Positions 1-8,791 of a stretch of DNA of 21,479 bases are shown in pieces (the first letter of the stretch is position 1; each line of letters starts with the position of its first letter). A program made the translations under genes and the position numbers. The DNA lies in assembly GCA_009602735.1 (NCBI GenBank), contig WELA01004388.1, forward strand, positions 214,761-236,239, read 5' to 3'. The notes under the pieces were generated by a model. That model saw nothing but the letters and a program-made list of their open reading frames with translations. It was not told the origin of the DNA and ran no database searches. The stretch is from Mesotaenium endlicherianum. Its lineage: Eukaryota > Streptophyta > Zygnematophyceae > Zygnematales > Mesotaeniaceae.

Positions 1-230
1 CCCCCCCCCCCACACACGCATTGACCTTGTGACTGCACCTGCACCCTTACACGCACCGCCACATGCCACCTGGGGAGCGCCTCGTTGCTTGCGGCTCAAC
101 ATAAGTGTCCCATGCAAGCCAGCGGTGGCATGTGTGCTCATGCACCGAGGGAGAGCGGCAACAGCGATGCAGCGCTGCCGAAGTGCCTCTAAGAGTGAAC
201 TCTGGTGGCCGCTCAAAATTTCGCACACCA

Positions 231-514
231 AGGGAGCAGCAATAGCAAAAAATGGGAGACACACATCCTTAGTTGTAGAGATTATGGCAGGCGTGCGCGC
301 ACCACGAAACGGGCAACAGCAGCAGGGGTGCAGACGCAGAGCCTTACTAGGAGTTGATCTGGCGGGCTTCGCTCTGCATGGGAGCAGCGGCAGCAACGCG
401 CAGACGCAGGGCGCGGATGCAGAGCCTTACTAATAAGACACACGGTAGGCATTCAAACTCAGCGCACCATGGGAGAAGCAACAGTTACGAGGCGCGGAGG
501 CAGGGCCTTACTAG
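231..514 (+). repeat. Degenerate ~82-bp tandem repeat, about four units
   Basis: Copies of CAGAGCCTTACTAG begin at 337, 420 and 501 (spacings 83 and 81), with a weaker relative near 264. A second shared element (GGGAGAAGCAACAG and variants) recurs at about 231, 310, 380 and 470. The array lies at the start of the protease intron after 512. The unit at 501 contains the splice donor itself, so the other units carry near-copies of that donor in the intron. Confidence 0.7.
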
Positions 515-655
515 TAGAAGTTCTGGTAGGGGTCTGCAGAGTTGTTGAGAACGGGCGTGTACGTCACACCGGACTTAGGCACGGCTGCCGAGCCCAGCAC
601 CAGCTGGCTGGTTGCCGCGACCGTGGGGTCCGTCAGGCAGCTCGAGAACACTTGC
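512..655 (-). other. Protease exon 7 (VFSSCL block)
   Basis: The acceptor GTGGCAG|G and the donor CTACTA|GTAAGG bound 144 nt. Joined to the previous exon it reads AEQ-VFSSCLTDPT, then QLVLGSAAVPKSGVTYTPVL and NFY(Y). This is the usual FSSCL...LxLG...YTPxL order of the family. The gene must continue left of the window. Confidence 0.85.
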
Positions 656-1867
656 CTGCCACGGGAGGAGCAGTGCCAGGGGCCGCCACGCTGGCCCGCG
701 AGTCATCAATAACATTCGCACCAATAAAATTAGCGGCAGCAGCAGCAGCAGCGGCAGCGGCACGCATTCACAAGCATAGCAAGAATGGCAGCACACAGGC
801 AGAAAGGGAGAGAGAGAGAGAGAGAGGAGGGAAAGAGGAGAGAGAGCGAGAGAAGGATCCACATGCACGAGCGGCAGCCGACAGAGTGGAGGCGAAGTCC
901 ATCAAGACCACTTGAGCGGAGCAAAAAATCACGAAGCAGAGGCCCTACTGTACCAAAGAGCAGCTTTCAAGCTAGCTTCTATTTGTCACGACCGCATGCA
1001 CGTATGCACGGCCAACGGGGGGCGTGACACACCCACCCACTCACTCACTCACTCACTCGGCAAACGGCTGCATCTGCGTGATGAGCGAGGGGAACGCGCG
1101 GCTCATCGCCAGAATGCCCGCAGCGTATGCAAAGTCGTCCGTGCTCTGGTTGTAGCCCACGCCAAACACCGTGCCGTTGAGCAGGAACGGCCTCCTCTGG
1201 GTGCTGCTGCTGCCGCTGCCGCTGGTGCTGCTGGTGCCGTTGCCGTGCAGAGGGAGCGCCAGGGTGTCCTCTACCAGGTACCCGTCCGTGGCCCCCGTAC
1301 CGTACGTGATCTGGTACGGACACACGCCGCTGCTGTCGCCGCTGCCGCCGCTGCCGCTGCCGTTACCGCTGCCGCTGTTGCTGCTGCCGTCACTGCTGCT
1401 GCTGCTGCCACCGCCGCCATTGCTGGTGTTGGCATCGGCGCAGGAGGGGCCCGAGGAGGGGCCCTGGATCTCGACCTTGGAGCAGCGGCTGTCGGAGCAT
1501 GGCACGCGCGAGAACGTCCGGGACGAGGCCGGCTTGTACACCGGATTGCTCTGCCTGCAGTGCACGCCAGCCACCATACCAAGCTCACTGTTTTGCACAC
1601 GCACGTGCGCACGCGGGCACGCATGCATGCTCTCTTTGGGGCAGGTGCCCTCAACGTCCAGGTGTGCTCTATCTAGGCGTTGTTGGTCGTAAATGCACGT
1701 GTATGTGTTGCAGTGGGCCTTTGCGCAGCAGCAAGCGAGGGCTTGAGCAAAGTATCATCTCGACACATAGTCGGTTGCTCGAACAAACTTTTGACTCGGA
1801 GTATGTACAGGTACTTCTTCTTATGCACGTATATGCTATATATGTATACTGTATATTGTGACATATA

Positions 1868-1905
<38 letters not shown>

Positions 1906-4900
1906 AATAATAAGAATAAAATGCACATCAACACCCCAGCTCTCAACTCTGGTACACAGCAGCTTAGACAAGTGCTAAGGAGAGGTGCAGATGCCGGCCC
2001 CCCTCGCGCGCCCCCAACAAGCGCTGTTGGACACCCGCGTGCATCTAACTACACAATGTTAAATGGAAAAGGCCATGGGGGCCAGGGGATAGGGGGGGGC
2101 ACAGAGTGCGGCAGGGATGGTACCTGTAGCAGTTTGCATCGGGCGACGTGCAATTTCCCTGCGCCAATGACAATGACACGGGCATCTTGAAAACTTTGTC
2201 TTTGAAAAGAGATAGCACTCATCCAAGCAGTATGACTGAGACCAGAGCTTATGTCTAGCTGTCCGCTTTCGCCTTACTAATGGGCTGGAGGTCTGAGAGA
2301 GGAAGATGAAAGTAGCTGGTTGGTCAATGTCAGTAGCAGCACACAGGGGCCTCAGACTGAGGGCCGCACGTCGGCTGCAGGCGTGCGGCAGTAGCAGCGC
2401 ACGAGTACTGGAAACGCTGCTACGACTTTCGGCAACAAGCGCTGCCTGCGCCGAGTAGATGGTTGATGAGTGCCAAGTGGCACGTGGGGACCACCGCAGG
2501 CCACAGATTGTGCTCCTGTCCCTACTAAATTAGGAGCTATTGTCACAATGAGGAAGTCACCAAGGCAAAGTTACTAGGACACAGTCGCGGCCCTCTCCAG
2601 ATGCTAGCTTCAACAGAGCTCATGCGGAAAGAACTTCCTCGGCGAATTTACTGAGCACAGGCCGTATCTTGTTTTCTCTCTCTCTCCCTCTTTGTCCTCT
2701 CGCCCAGATTGCACGCCTCTTCTATGAAGCAGCTTCAAGGAGCACAAACGAAAATACTCATCCGATCTCTTCCGCGCTTTCTTTCACTCTCTCTCGGTGT
2801 GCCCACTGATAAGAGTCCCTAGCCGCCCCCCTTGGCCACTCCAACACTCGACACTACTATGTGAAGTCAGGAGAGACAAATACACACCAAGAAGAGGAAC
2901 CTACGAAGCTCACATACTTTTACAGACGTACATGCCCCATCCAACGCTAGCCAAACGCTGGTTGGGGTGCGGGTGGGGGACTGGGGATGGGAATTTTGAA
3001 AGGGGACCAAGACTCAGTTGAGCAATTCAACGTCTCGGCCCACAGACAAACGATATATATTTATATAGTACTTCAACAAAATATGAATACGTGCTGGCCT
3101 AATCATACAACGGCAGTGAAATGCCAGAAGGGGAGCCAGGGGCAGGGGGAGAGACGGGGCCAAACTACGTTTTTTTTGCTCCCCCCACCTCTGGGAGACG
3201 AGAACATATCCCCTCACCCCCCCCACAGTGGAGCATAACGATGATGGCGGGGGGGGGAATCTGGTGGGTGATGACGCTGAAGCAGCTTCCTGATATCTGT
3301 TTCTTCAGTTTTAAGATTCACACAAGTTTCAGTTTCAGTATCAAGACGTCAACTTACAAGCTTGATTTTGGCAACAGCCACCCTCAGTCGCGAACAAGGT
3401 GGGTGGCAGCAGCCAGCAGAGGGAGCAATCCCTCCCGAAGGCGGGGACAGATCGACGGACAGGGAGCCCCTGGGGGAAGACCCCTGACCTGGACCCAGGT
3501 GATGTGGCTGCCTGTGTCGAAGATGAGCGTCTGATTGACACCTGGTGTGCCAATGAGGACGTCCACAAGGTAGGCACCCAGTCCGACGACATAGCCTGAC
3601 TTCACCGGGAGGTCATAGCTTCCATTGCCTGCCTGCTCTATGCAGGCGTGGGCAAGCCAAGCACAAGACACAACGCACACGAGAAGGAAATGACTCTCCA
3701 TCAGTTAGGCGTCTCTAGATTCTGGCTTCTCTGACGACTACAGCCACACAGCAGCCTTTCAGCAGAGTATCAATTCTCGCCGTTACACTGTCGCCGACTG
3801 AGACATTTTGGCGAACGAGAGGCGAAAACTCTAGTACATTAAATAAAGAGCAGACGAGGTTATTGTACCCTTCTGGCTCTGAGGCAAAGGCCAGCAGAAG
3901 TCCCGAGGCGGACGAGCGAGCAAACGCCTCCACAGGAATTGCAGGATGCACAGAGTGCGTCGCGTGAGGGCACAAATCGAAAGCAAGATGGGAAAGATCG
4001 AGTCGCTCACTTTGGTGTCGGCAGCAAGGCTTGACTGCGCAGCCTGGTTGTGCTGGGTGGTAGCAAGCCGTGCAGAGCCGCCGCTGCTGCTGCTGCTGCT
4101 GCTACTGAGCTGGCTCCTCAGAGCCTCAGCCCTCCTGGCGTCCTGCGCATAGTCTACACATGGAGGACTGCAGCAATTCGTTACGCCATGCTGAAAACTC
4201 TACTTCTCCGACCCCCTTGATCTCTCAGCACAGCAGCTCTCTGCCCAGCTCGAATTCTAGAGAAGCCCATGCAGCCAAGAAAATTGCAGGTAGAGAAACT
4301 GGAGCACCGTAGGAGAACCCAGACCATAGCCAGTCACCTGGGGCCCCCCTCAGATGCTCAGAGGCCATAACCAAGGACCTTCCTGGTAATCTATCAACGC
4401 CAATCCCCGATCCCTGTCCCGCCCCCTGTCGCAGGCAGGGGCAAATGGCTCGTGGTTCAAAACTACCACACACGGAGGCGGCGACGCGCCAGGCATCTGT
4501 GACTGACAAGCTGCCGGCGTGCCACGCTCCATCCACGCTGATAGAAATCGCATCACTGAGGCCTGATTGCATCCGAGCCATTAGATGGTACCGTCCATGT
4601 CTGAATCCGAAGAGCTGCAGAACATATTGACCAGCCTCAAGTTGGCCATGGCAGGAAGGAGGGGGGGGGGGGGGCTCTCTTATGTACAGACTGACATGCT
4701 GCTGCAGGGCACACACACGCGTGCAACCACACAAACTCCGCACTTCTTTCCGCCGCTGTCAACAACCTCAGTTAATGACGACGAGTAGCTAATAAGCTAG
4801 GGTCTCTTGAGATTTCCTTCGAGGTGCAGCCAGCTAGTGCAGGCAGCTGCTGTTTTCTTTGACGAGTGGCCAAGGGGGTGGCTTTCAAGAACAGCGAGGG

Positions 4901-6277
4901 AAGGGCCAGACATGTCAAGGTCCGTTCGAGGATTGACGAGAATGTTCTCCTGTGAGGCGACTTGTTGCTGTCGCGGTGAGTGAGCTCCAGCCTGCAGCAG
5001 GGCAAAGCACAAATACTCATATTCAATGGTGTAAAGAACTAGAAGTGCTACCTTCAGCCATCTGGCTTAGGTAGACTTAGTTAAGAGGAACTGACATATA
5101 CTAGACTTGACGAATGAGAGTTGTAAATTTCAGAGAAGTAAACTTGATTGAATTCAGAAAGATCTTGCTTGTCACAAGATTGTTTTTTTATACATCATTT
5201 GATCTGCTTAACAGTGTGATTAGTTGAAGCTTTTGTAGATGCAAGCTGCAAGGATGAAATCTAACTGCATGGTTTGATGTTACTTGTCTATCTTGCTAGT
5301 CGAGATCGATGAGCACAAACAGTGCATAAGATGATGAATAAGCTAGAAGCAATGTCTGCTGCTTGTCACATGTGTGAACATGGCGGGTAGTTCAAAGCTG
5401 ACAATGCTTGTGCTAAAGTTTGATGCTGATTAGGCTAGTGCTAAAAAAGGTCAACTGTGTGACATGTAACTTAGTCAACTATGGGCTTATATAAGTGGGA
5501 TAGTCAATTGCACGTGTTAAGTATTGACTACACGTGTGAGATGTTGACTAGAGTGACGTCACAACAAATGGTATAAATTTCCATTTTTATTTTTTCATTA
5601 AGCCCTTTAACACTTATTTCTTCTAACTCGTCAGCTGAGCTTGACTCACCTTGCCAATTTACAAGGGCCCAAAGGCTAGAGCATGTGCGAGTGTCAGATA
5701 CGACATGTGACATGTCAAGAACGAAATCTCATAGTTGGTTCCTCAATCCCAGCTTGGGTGTTTCTGGATGCAATCTTTGACAAAAAAACGCCTGAGCTAC
5801 AGACCAGCAGGAGTACCTAAAGCCTTCATAGTCCTCTGCTCCCCAGGAGGCAGAATCGTCTGAGCCATTGGCGGAAAGAAATCTGGAGTGTGCGAGAAGC
5901 TTGCGCACATGAGGACCATGTTGCTTTTGCGGAAGGCTGCTTGATTTTTCTCGCTTATACCTCAGCTTGCTTGCACCTGCACAACACATGTATGTTTAGC
6001 ACCGCTTGACCTGATTACGAACAGGGGTGCGCCTCCTAAAGCTCAACATCTACTTTCATTATTTTGCAGCTTTGGCTGCTTATGAGGGGAAGCAGCTGTA
6101 AGTTGCAGGCATGTGAGCTGTATATTTGCCATTTTCTTCAACGGTGACAAGAAGCTTACTTGCAACAGAAGACGAGGAGCCGAGTGTTAACAAGCCAAGA
6201 ACACAGCACCAGAAGCTGAAGAATCGCAAGGACCTTGCTTTAACTACCGACGTTTGCCCCACAACGGCGGGGGTCAT
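512..6277 (-). CDS. Nepenthesin-type (A1/TAXi) aspartic protease, 7 visible exons, 3' end outside window
   Basis: A secretory-pathway aspartic endopeptidase of the plant pepsin-like family. Exons on the minus strand: 6277-6160, 5976-5817, 4991-about 4775, about 3637-3489, 2158-2124, 1554-1057, 655-512. Most neighbouring exons join in phase at GT-AG sites; the join from the third to the fourth is not resolved. Domains in order: signal peptide (hydrophobic FFSFWCCVLGLLTL then SSSSVAS), a variable segment, a propeptide with GFR|LELTHRDS spanning an exon join, then AYLVDVLIGTP and the first catalytic motif FDTGSHITWVQ. A Cys pair follows in the microexon, then SNPVYKPASSRTF, a flap-like YGTG, a Ser/Gly insertion and VFSSCL. 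The second catalytic Asp must lie beyond the left edge. The exon ending at 512 stops inside the codon for the second Tyr of an expected NFYY. An alternative start at the ATG at 3701 is possible but less likely. Family call is firm; the first three exons are inferred from phase and the propeptide motif. Confidence 0.8.
806..856 (+). repeat. (GA)n-rich microsatellite in protease intron
   Basis: Imperfect GA repeats, read as CT repeats in the sense direction of the protease, about 150 nt before the acceptor of exon 7. They probably extend the pyrimidine-rich part of the intron. Confidence 0.85.
1037..1058 (+). repeat. (TCAC)n microsatellite overlapping a splice donor
   Basis: The tetranucleotide is repeated five times. 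On the minus strand it reads GTGAGTGAGTGA, so the first unit is the donor of protease exon 6 and each further unit is another possible donor at 4-nt steps. Confidence 0.85.
1057..1554 (-). other. Protease exon 6 (flap region, Ser/Gly insertion)
   Basis: The acceptor CACTGCAG|G and the donor GCCGA|GTGAGT bound 498 nt in frame. It contains NPVYKPASSRTFSRVPC, CPYQITYGTG, DGYLVEDTLAL, FGVGYNQSTDDFAYAAGIL and SLITQMQPFA, all matching conserved blocks of nepenthesin-type proteases. Two low-complexity Ser/Gly/Thr stretches (about 1325-1427 and 1199-1245, made of GCT/GCC-type repeats on the plus strand) interrupt the conserved blocks. Confidence 0.85.
1854..1909. repeat. (TA)n with inverted flanks, cruciform-forming
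   Basis: TATTGTGA at 1854-1861 and TCACAATA at 1902-1909 are perfect reverse complements and flank about 40 bp of TA/TTA repeats. It lies in the protease intron between the microexon and exon 6. Confidence 0.85.
2124..2158 (-). other. Protease 35-nt microexon carrying the Cys pair
   Basis: It is bounded by TTGGCGCAG| and |GTACC. Entered in phase 0 and left in phase 2, it encodes GNCTSPDANCY plus part of an Arg codon. Joined on both sides it reads TWVQ-GNCTSPDANCYR-QSNPVYKP, which reproduces the C..C..CYxQ..PxYxP stretch expected in this family right after the DTGS block. Its size makes it invisible to an open-frame scan. Confidence 0.8.
2159..3488 (-). other. Protease intron 4 (about 1.3 kb)
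   Basis: It lies between exon 4 and the microexon. Apart from pyrimidine-rich and poly-C/poly-G runs (for example near 3181-3225 and 3248-3257) I see no gene in it. Confidence 0.6.
3489..3637 (-). other. Protease exon 4 with first catalytic motif
   Basis: It carries GLGAYLVDVLIGTP and FDTGSHITWVQ, where the Asp of DTGS is the first catalytic residue, and ends at CAG|GTCAGG, phase 0. The acceptor is one of several AGs between 3639 and 3629, after a U/C-rich tract with a possible branch site (CTAAC) near 3711. The frame is also open up to ATG 3701, which would give a signal-peptide-like MESHFLLVCVVSCAW. I read that stretch as the pyrimidine-rich end of the intron, but an alternative transcript starting there cannot be excluded. 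Confidence 0.8.
3702..4774. other. Probable protease intron 3, no recognised gene
   Basis: This stretch holds a run of 14 G at 4661-4674 and some GC-rich sequence. A 172-codon minus-strand frame (4743-4225) shows no family motif and contains a proline run from the G tract, so I treat it as chance. An extra protease exon here cannot be excluded. Confidence 0.4.
4661..4674 (+). repeat. Run of 14 G
   Basis: Homopolymer following AAGGA, in a presumed protease intron. Its length makes it prone to sequencing error. Confidence 0.9.
4775..4991 (-). other. Protease exon 3 (propeptide, 3' limit uncertain)
   Basis: The acceptor GCCCTGCTGCAG|G at 4993-4992 fits phase 2 and gives LELTHRDSNKSPHRRTF. This matches the known propeptide pattern GFx(L/V)xL(T/I)HRDSPxSP of plant nepenthesin-like proteases. 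The frame stays open to a stop just past 4775, so the donor lies somewhere before that. Only weak GT donors are visible, so the end given is the outer limit. Confidence 0.6.
5449..5561. promoter_or_regulatory. Cluster of five W-boxes, two G-boxes and a TGACGTCA palindrome
   Basis: W-box cores TTGAC(C/T) occur on the minus strand at 5449-5454, 5474-5479 (core shared with AGTCAA) and 5503-5507, and on the plus strand at 5524-5529 and 5544-5549. G-boxes CACGTG lie at 5511-5516 and 5531-5536, the bZIP palindrome TGACGTCA at 5554-5561, and a palindromic TATA-like CTTATATAAG at 5486-5495. These are known WRKY and bZIP binding elements. The cluster falls inside protease intron 2 and about 1.5 kb before the wound-type gene. 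Its function is inferred only. Confidence 0.5.
5817..5976 (-). other. Protease exon 2 (variable N-terminal segment)
   Basis: The acceptor TTGTGCAG|GT and the donor GGCTTTAG|GTAC bound 160 nt that stay open in the frame continued from exon 1 (phase 1 in, phase 2 out). It encodes a basic then acidic stretch with VRKLL and ends EDYEGF. The last two bases join the next exon to give GFR|LELTHRDS, the typical start of a nepenthesin propeptide. Confidence 0.6.
6160..6277 (-). other. Protease exon 1 (signal peptide)
   Basis: The frame opens at ATG 6277 (another in-frame ATG lies at 6361). It encodes a short basic n-region (KARSLR), a hydrophobic core and a small-residue c-region, as in a signal peptide. 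It ends at a strong donor (GTTGCAA|GTAAGC), phase 1. The earlier ATG would add a second hydrophobic stretch, so I prefer 6277. Without the downstream propeptide this exon alone would not identify the gene. Confidence 0.6.
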
Positions 6278-6785
6278 CGTCAATACTAAGTTCCTTCTTT
6301 CAAAGATTAAACAAATTATTAGAAGCAGCAGAAGGTGCATTTCTACCCAACAGCTTAACATGGATAAAGTGTTTCATATCAAAGAGAAATGATGTGACTT
6401 CTTGTTGTAAGACCGTATAAAAATTTGTGTGATGTTTATCGGACTGTCCCGACTACAATTCCTCTTCTGCGAAACTCATCGTAGTAAAGGAATATTTTGA
6501 GGCCACATGGAGGAAAATGAGAAGGAGTCTCGCAAAAGGATTATACCCCCCAGCTTCTGGATAAGCCGCTCTGAAGTAATGTACGGAACTGCTCATAAAC
6601 GACATGACTGCATGGCCCACAAGTGGCGAGTTCATCTCGGAAATCAGGACCTGGAGAAACGTGTGCGGCAATGTTAAGCGATACATCCTGATGAGCAGCT
6701 AGGAAGACCAGGGATTCACGCAGAATGCAGCTATATTGTTGCATGCAAAGGACGAACGTTGCTCGAATTAAAGCTAACTTGCATG

Positions 6786-6830
6786 CATGCTTGCACTTGC
6801 TTGCACTTGCTTGCACTTGCTTGTACTAAA
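6786..6830 (+). repeat. 10-bp tandem repeat (TTGCACTTGC)
   Basis: Three near-perfect copies in a row plus flanking partial copies (TTGCATGCATGC on the left, TTGTACT on the right). Confidence 0.8.
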
Positions 6831-7045
6831 AATTTGTGTTCCATCAAGGGATCGACATTCTCAACTAGCTTTCCTGATGTGCTCGCGGTACTTGTCGGCG
6901 TTTCTCGGTACATGTGGGTGGCTGACCGCGAGGGTCAGTTGACGCCTGCTGACGGCCAAGGTCCCAGTAGGCCGGCTAACCGACAATTCTGACCAACTCG
7001 TACGCATGTTAGTGTCGTAGGTAGCATGATGCACTGAATAGTGTA

Positions 7046-7071
7046 GTCGACCCAAGTCGACCAGCGTCGAC
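7046..7071. repeat. Three GTCGAC palindromes spaced exactly 10 bp
   Basis: GTCGAC occurs at 7046, 7056 and 7066, ending 14 bp before the candidate ATG at 7086. The helical-turn spacing and palindromic form would suit a protein-binding or hairpin site, but no factor can be named. Confidence 0.7.
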
Positions 7072-7085
7072 AGGCGGTGTCAAAA

Positions 7086-8791
7086 ATGTTTGTGACTTGT
7101 TGTGAACGTCCAATTTATGGAACTGTTGAACTCGACAGGGTAAGCAGCGGGATGTACAGACGTCGTAAGGAGAGAGGCTCGATGCAACCTATATCGCAGC
7201 GCGATACTCCGAACTTCGAAGCACTTCAAGGAAACCTCCTTGATGTGAGGTGTTGCCTACGTCACAAAACGCACGTCAACTATGGTCTATTTCCCATCGG
7301 CATGCCCAAGGTGGCCCAAGGTGGCCCAAGACGACAGTTTCTGCACGCGCCTGTCGAGTGCTTTCTCCAAGACGCGTCAAGTCTGAAGGAATTCTGCAGG
7401 GACGAAGCGGGCAAGGGTTATATGTAGAAGACTGTTCACGATTCCATTGTGTTCCCCCGACTACTTTCTTCTTCTTTCCATATTATTTACGAACTGGAGG
7501 ACGTCAATCTAGCGACAGTTCTTGGGCTGTATGGTTCACTCAACCATGCTAGCTACCTGCATGCTCGGGACAAGCTTGCTAGCGATGTAGATTGGTGGTT
7601 TCACGGTCCTCGAAGTGCTTCTTGGCATGATGTAAGCCGTCTGCAGTTGATGCCCCGCCTGGTGGGGACATCAGCCATTGGTGGGCTGTCATTCGAACCT
7701 GTTGACTTTTCCGCTCAAGAAGACAAGGTACCTTCTGTCATTTTTTGCTTTGCCATAGCTCTAGAGAAGCTTTACATTCATGGCTTGAGTCTGTTGCACA
7801 AATTGTGCCCTATGGTGAGAAAGATATTGTACTTCTTCATGGGGTTGAAAATAAAGGGCTGCTTTGATGCATGTACATGCGAGTTTTCCTTTCATGTGCT
7901 GGACATATCATTTATGGACAGCATTAGGGCGAAATTGGGTAAGGCGACTTAGGTTGATGTAGCCTGTTCCAGAATTGAAGTTCGTTCATGTTCATAAAAC
8001 ATCTCTTTTCTGGGAGGGGATGAAGTTCAGCGCTCTGCAAATTATTTTGGCTGTCCTATAACATGTCTTCGCTTGCCTGCATGCTCGGTGAACATTCGCC
8101 TGTTGATAATCGTGATCTGTCAGGGTTAACATCGCCGTCAGATTGGTTTCTGGTTGTAGGAGCTGCCAGCTCACACCCTCACCGCTTTGTGAATCAACTT
8201 GTAATGAACTAAGCATATGAGGCGTATTTAAAAGCATGTCTGCTGGCTTACATGTGGGCCAAAGTAGATGCTTTATCCTACATATGCTTGCAACTGGCAG
8301 ATATTGTGCTAAGTCTATATTGCTCTGCATAGAAGTTCCTTTTGGGAAACTTATTAGCTTATTGAGCACCAAAACAAATGTTACTGCAGCTGCTTTTGGG
8401 CAAATTAGTGCAATTTGACTCTGCGTCATTTGTTTATCTTGAATGTTTTGGCACCGTGAGGTTCAGGTGGCACATTGTGAAACAAGGGGACTGGCTTACT
8501 GAGATATCTAATTTTTTGCAGGTGTTTGTGGAAGGCTATGAGCAACTTTTCTCCAAGAAAAGAGGCCGCAAGGTTGAAGTTACGTGGGTGCACATTTGGA
8601 CCCTGAAGGACGGACTTGTGGTGGGCCTGAGGGAGTATCTTAACACTGCTGTCTATGCCACAGTTGCTAAGGCGACCCGGGTGGCACCCAGCAAGGCTAT
8701 CGCCTTGGGCTGGGGCAGCAATCCAGTGTGGGAGTCGAAGCTTTGGCGTGATAAAGATCTCTCTAAGCCTGGCTTTATAATAACTGTGTGA
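7086..8791 (+). CDS. WUN1: Wound-induced protein 1 (WUN1/SAG20)-like NTF2-fold protein
   Basis: Exons: 7086-7139 (tentative), 7500-7727, 8522-8791, stop TGA. The product is about 183 residues. Family-diagnostic blocks are WWFHGP (residues ~50), FVEGYE (~96), WVHIWTLKDG (~116), REYLNT (~131) and a C-terminal VWESKLW...GFIITV ending. Together these fit the small plant wound-induced/senescence-associated proteins with an NTF2/SnoaL-like fold, whose biochemical role is unknown. Donor GACAAG|GTACC at 7727 and acceptor TTTTTTGCAG|G at 8522 are both phase 0. No ATG precedes the family start in exon 2, so a 5' exon is needed. The best candidate runs from ATG 7086 to the strong donor AGG|GTAAGC, phase 0, joining an acceptor at 7499. 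It has no recognisable motif, so it is the weak part. The gene is divergent from the protease. Confidence 0.85.

Larger units (their letters stand above)
6278..7085. promoter_or_regulatory. Intergenic region between two divergent genes
   Basis: This 0.8-kb spacer separates the protease start (leftward) from the WUN1-like start (rightward), so it probably holds both promoters. It contains a tandem TTGCACTTGC repeat (about 6786-6830), a small hairpin CTGACC/GGTCAG near 6922-6940 and three GTCGAC sites just before the plus-strand gene. I see no clear TATA box at the right distance from either start. Confidence 0.4.

Noticed and set aside
1171..1692. Leu/Pro-rich plus-strand frame over the protease exon
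   Set aside because: It is the antisense shadow of the Ser/Gly repeat codons.
3489..3701. ATG 3701 as the sole start of the protease gene
   Set aside because: The upstream propeptide signature in correct splice phase and the intron-like character of the hydrophobic stretch favour an upstream start; kept only as an alternative.
4225..4743. 172-codon minus-strand open frame
   Set aside because: No domain or motif; contains a proline run from the G14 homopolymer; overlaps a presumed intron.
5650..5675. A 26-nt microexon with AG/GT borders on the minus strand
   Set aside because: Including it breaks the propeptide frame and gives a short unrelated tail ending in a stop.
5817..6277. A secreted peptide-hormone precursor (signal peptide, RKLL, DY motif)
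   Set aside because: It looked attractive alone, but the next exon joins in phase to give GFR|LELTHRDS, which identifies a protease propeptide instead.
7449..7499. Start of the WUN1-like protein at 7449
   Set aside because: The codon there is GTG, not ATG, so this stretch is read as the end of an intron.
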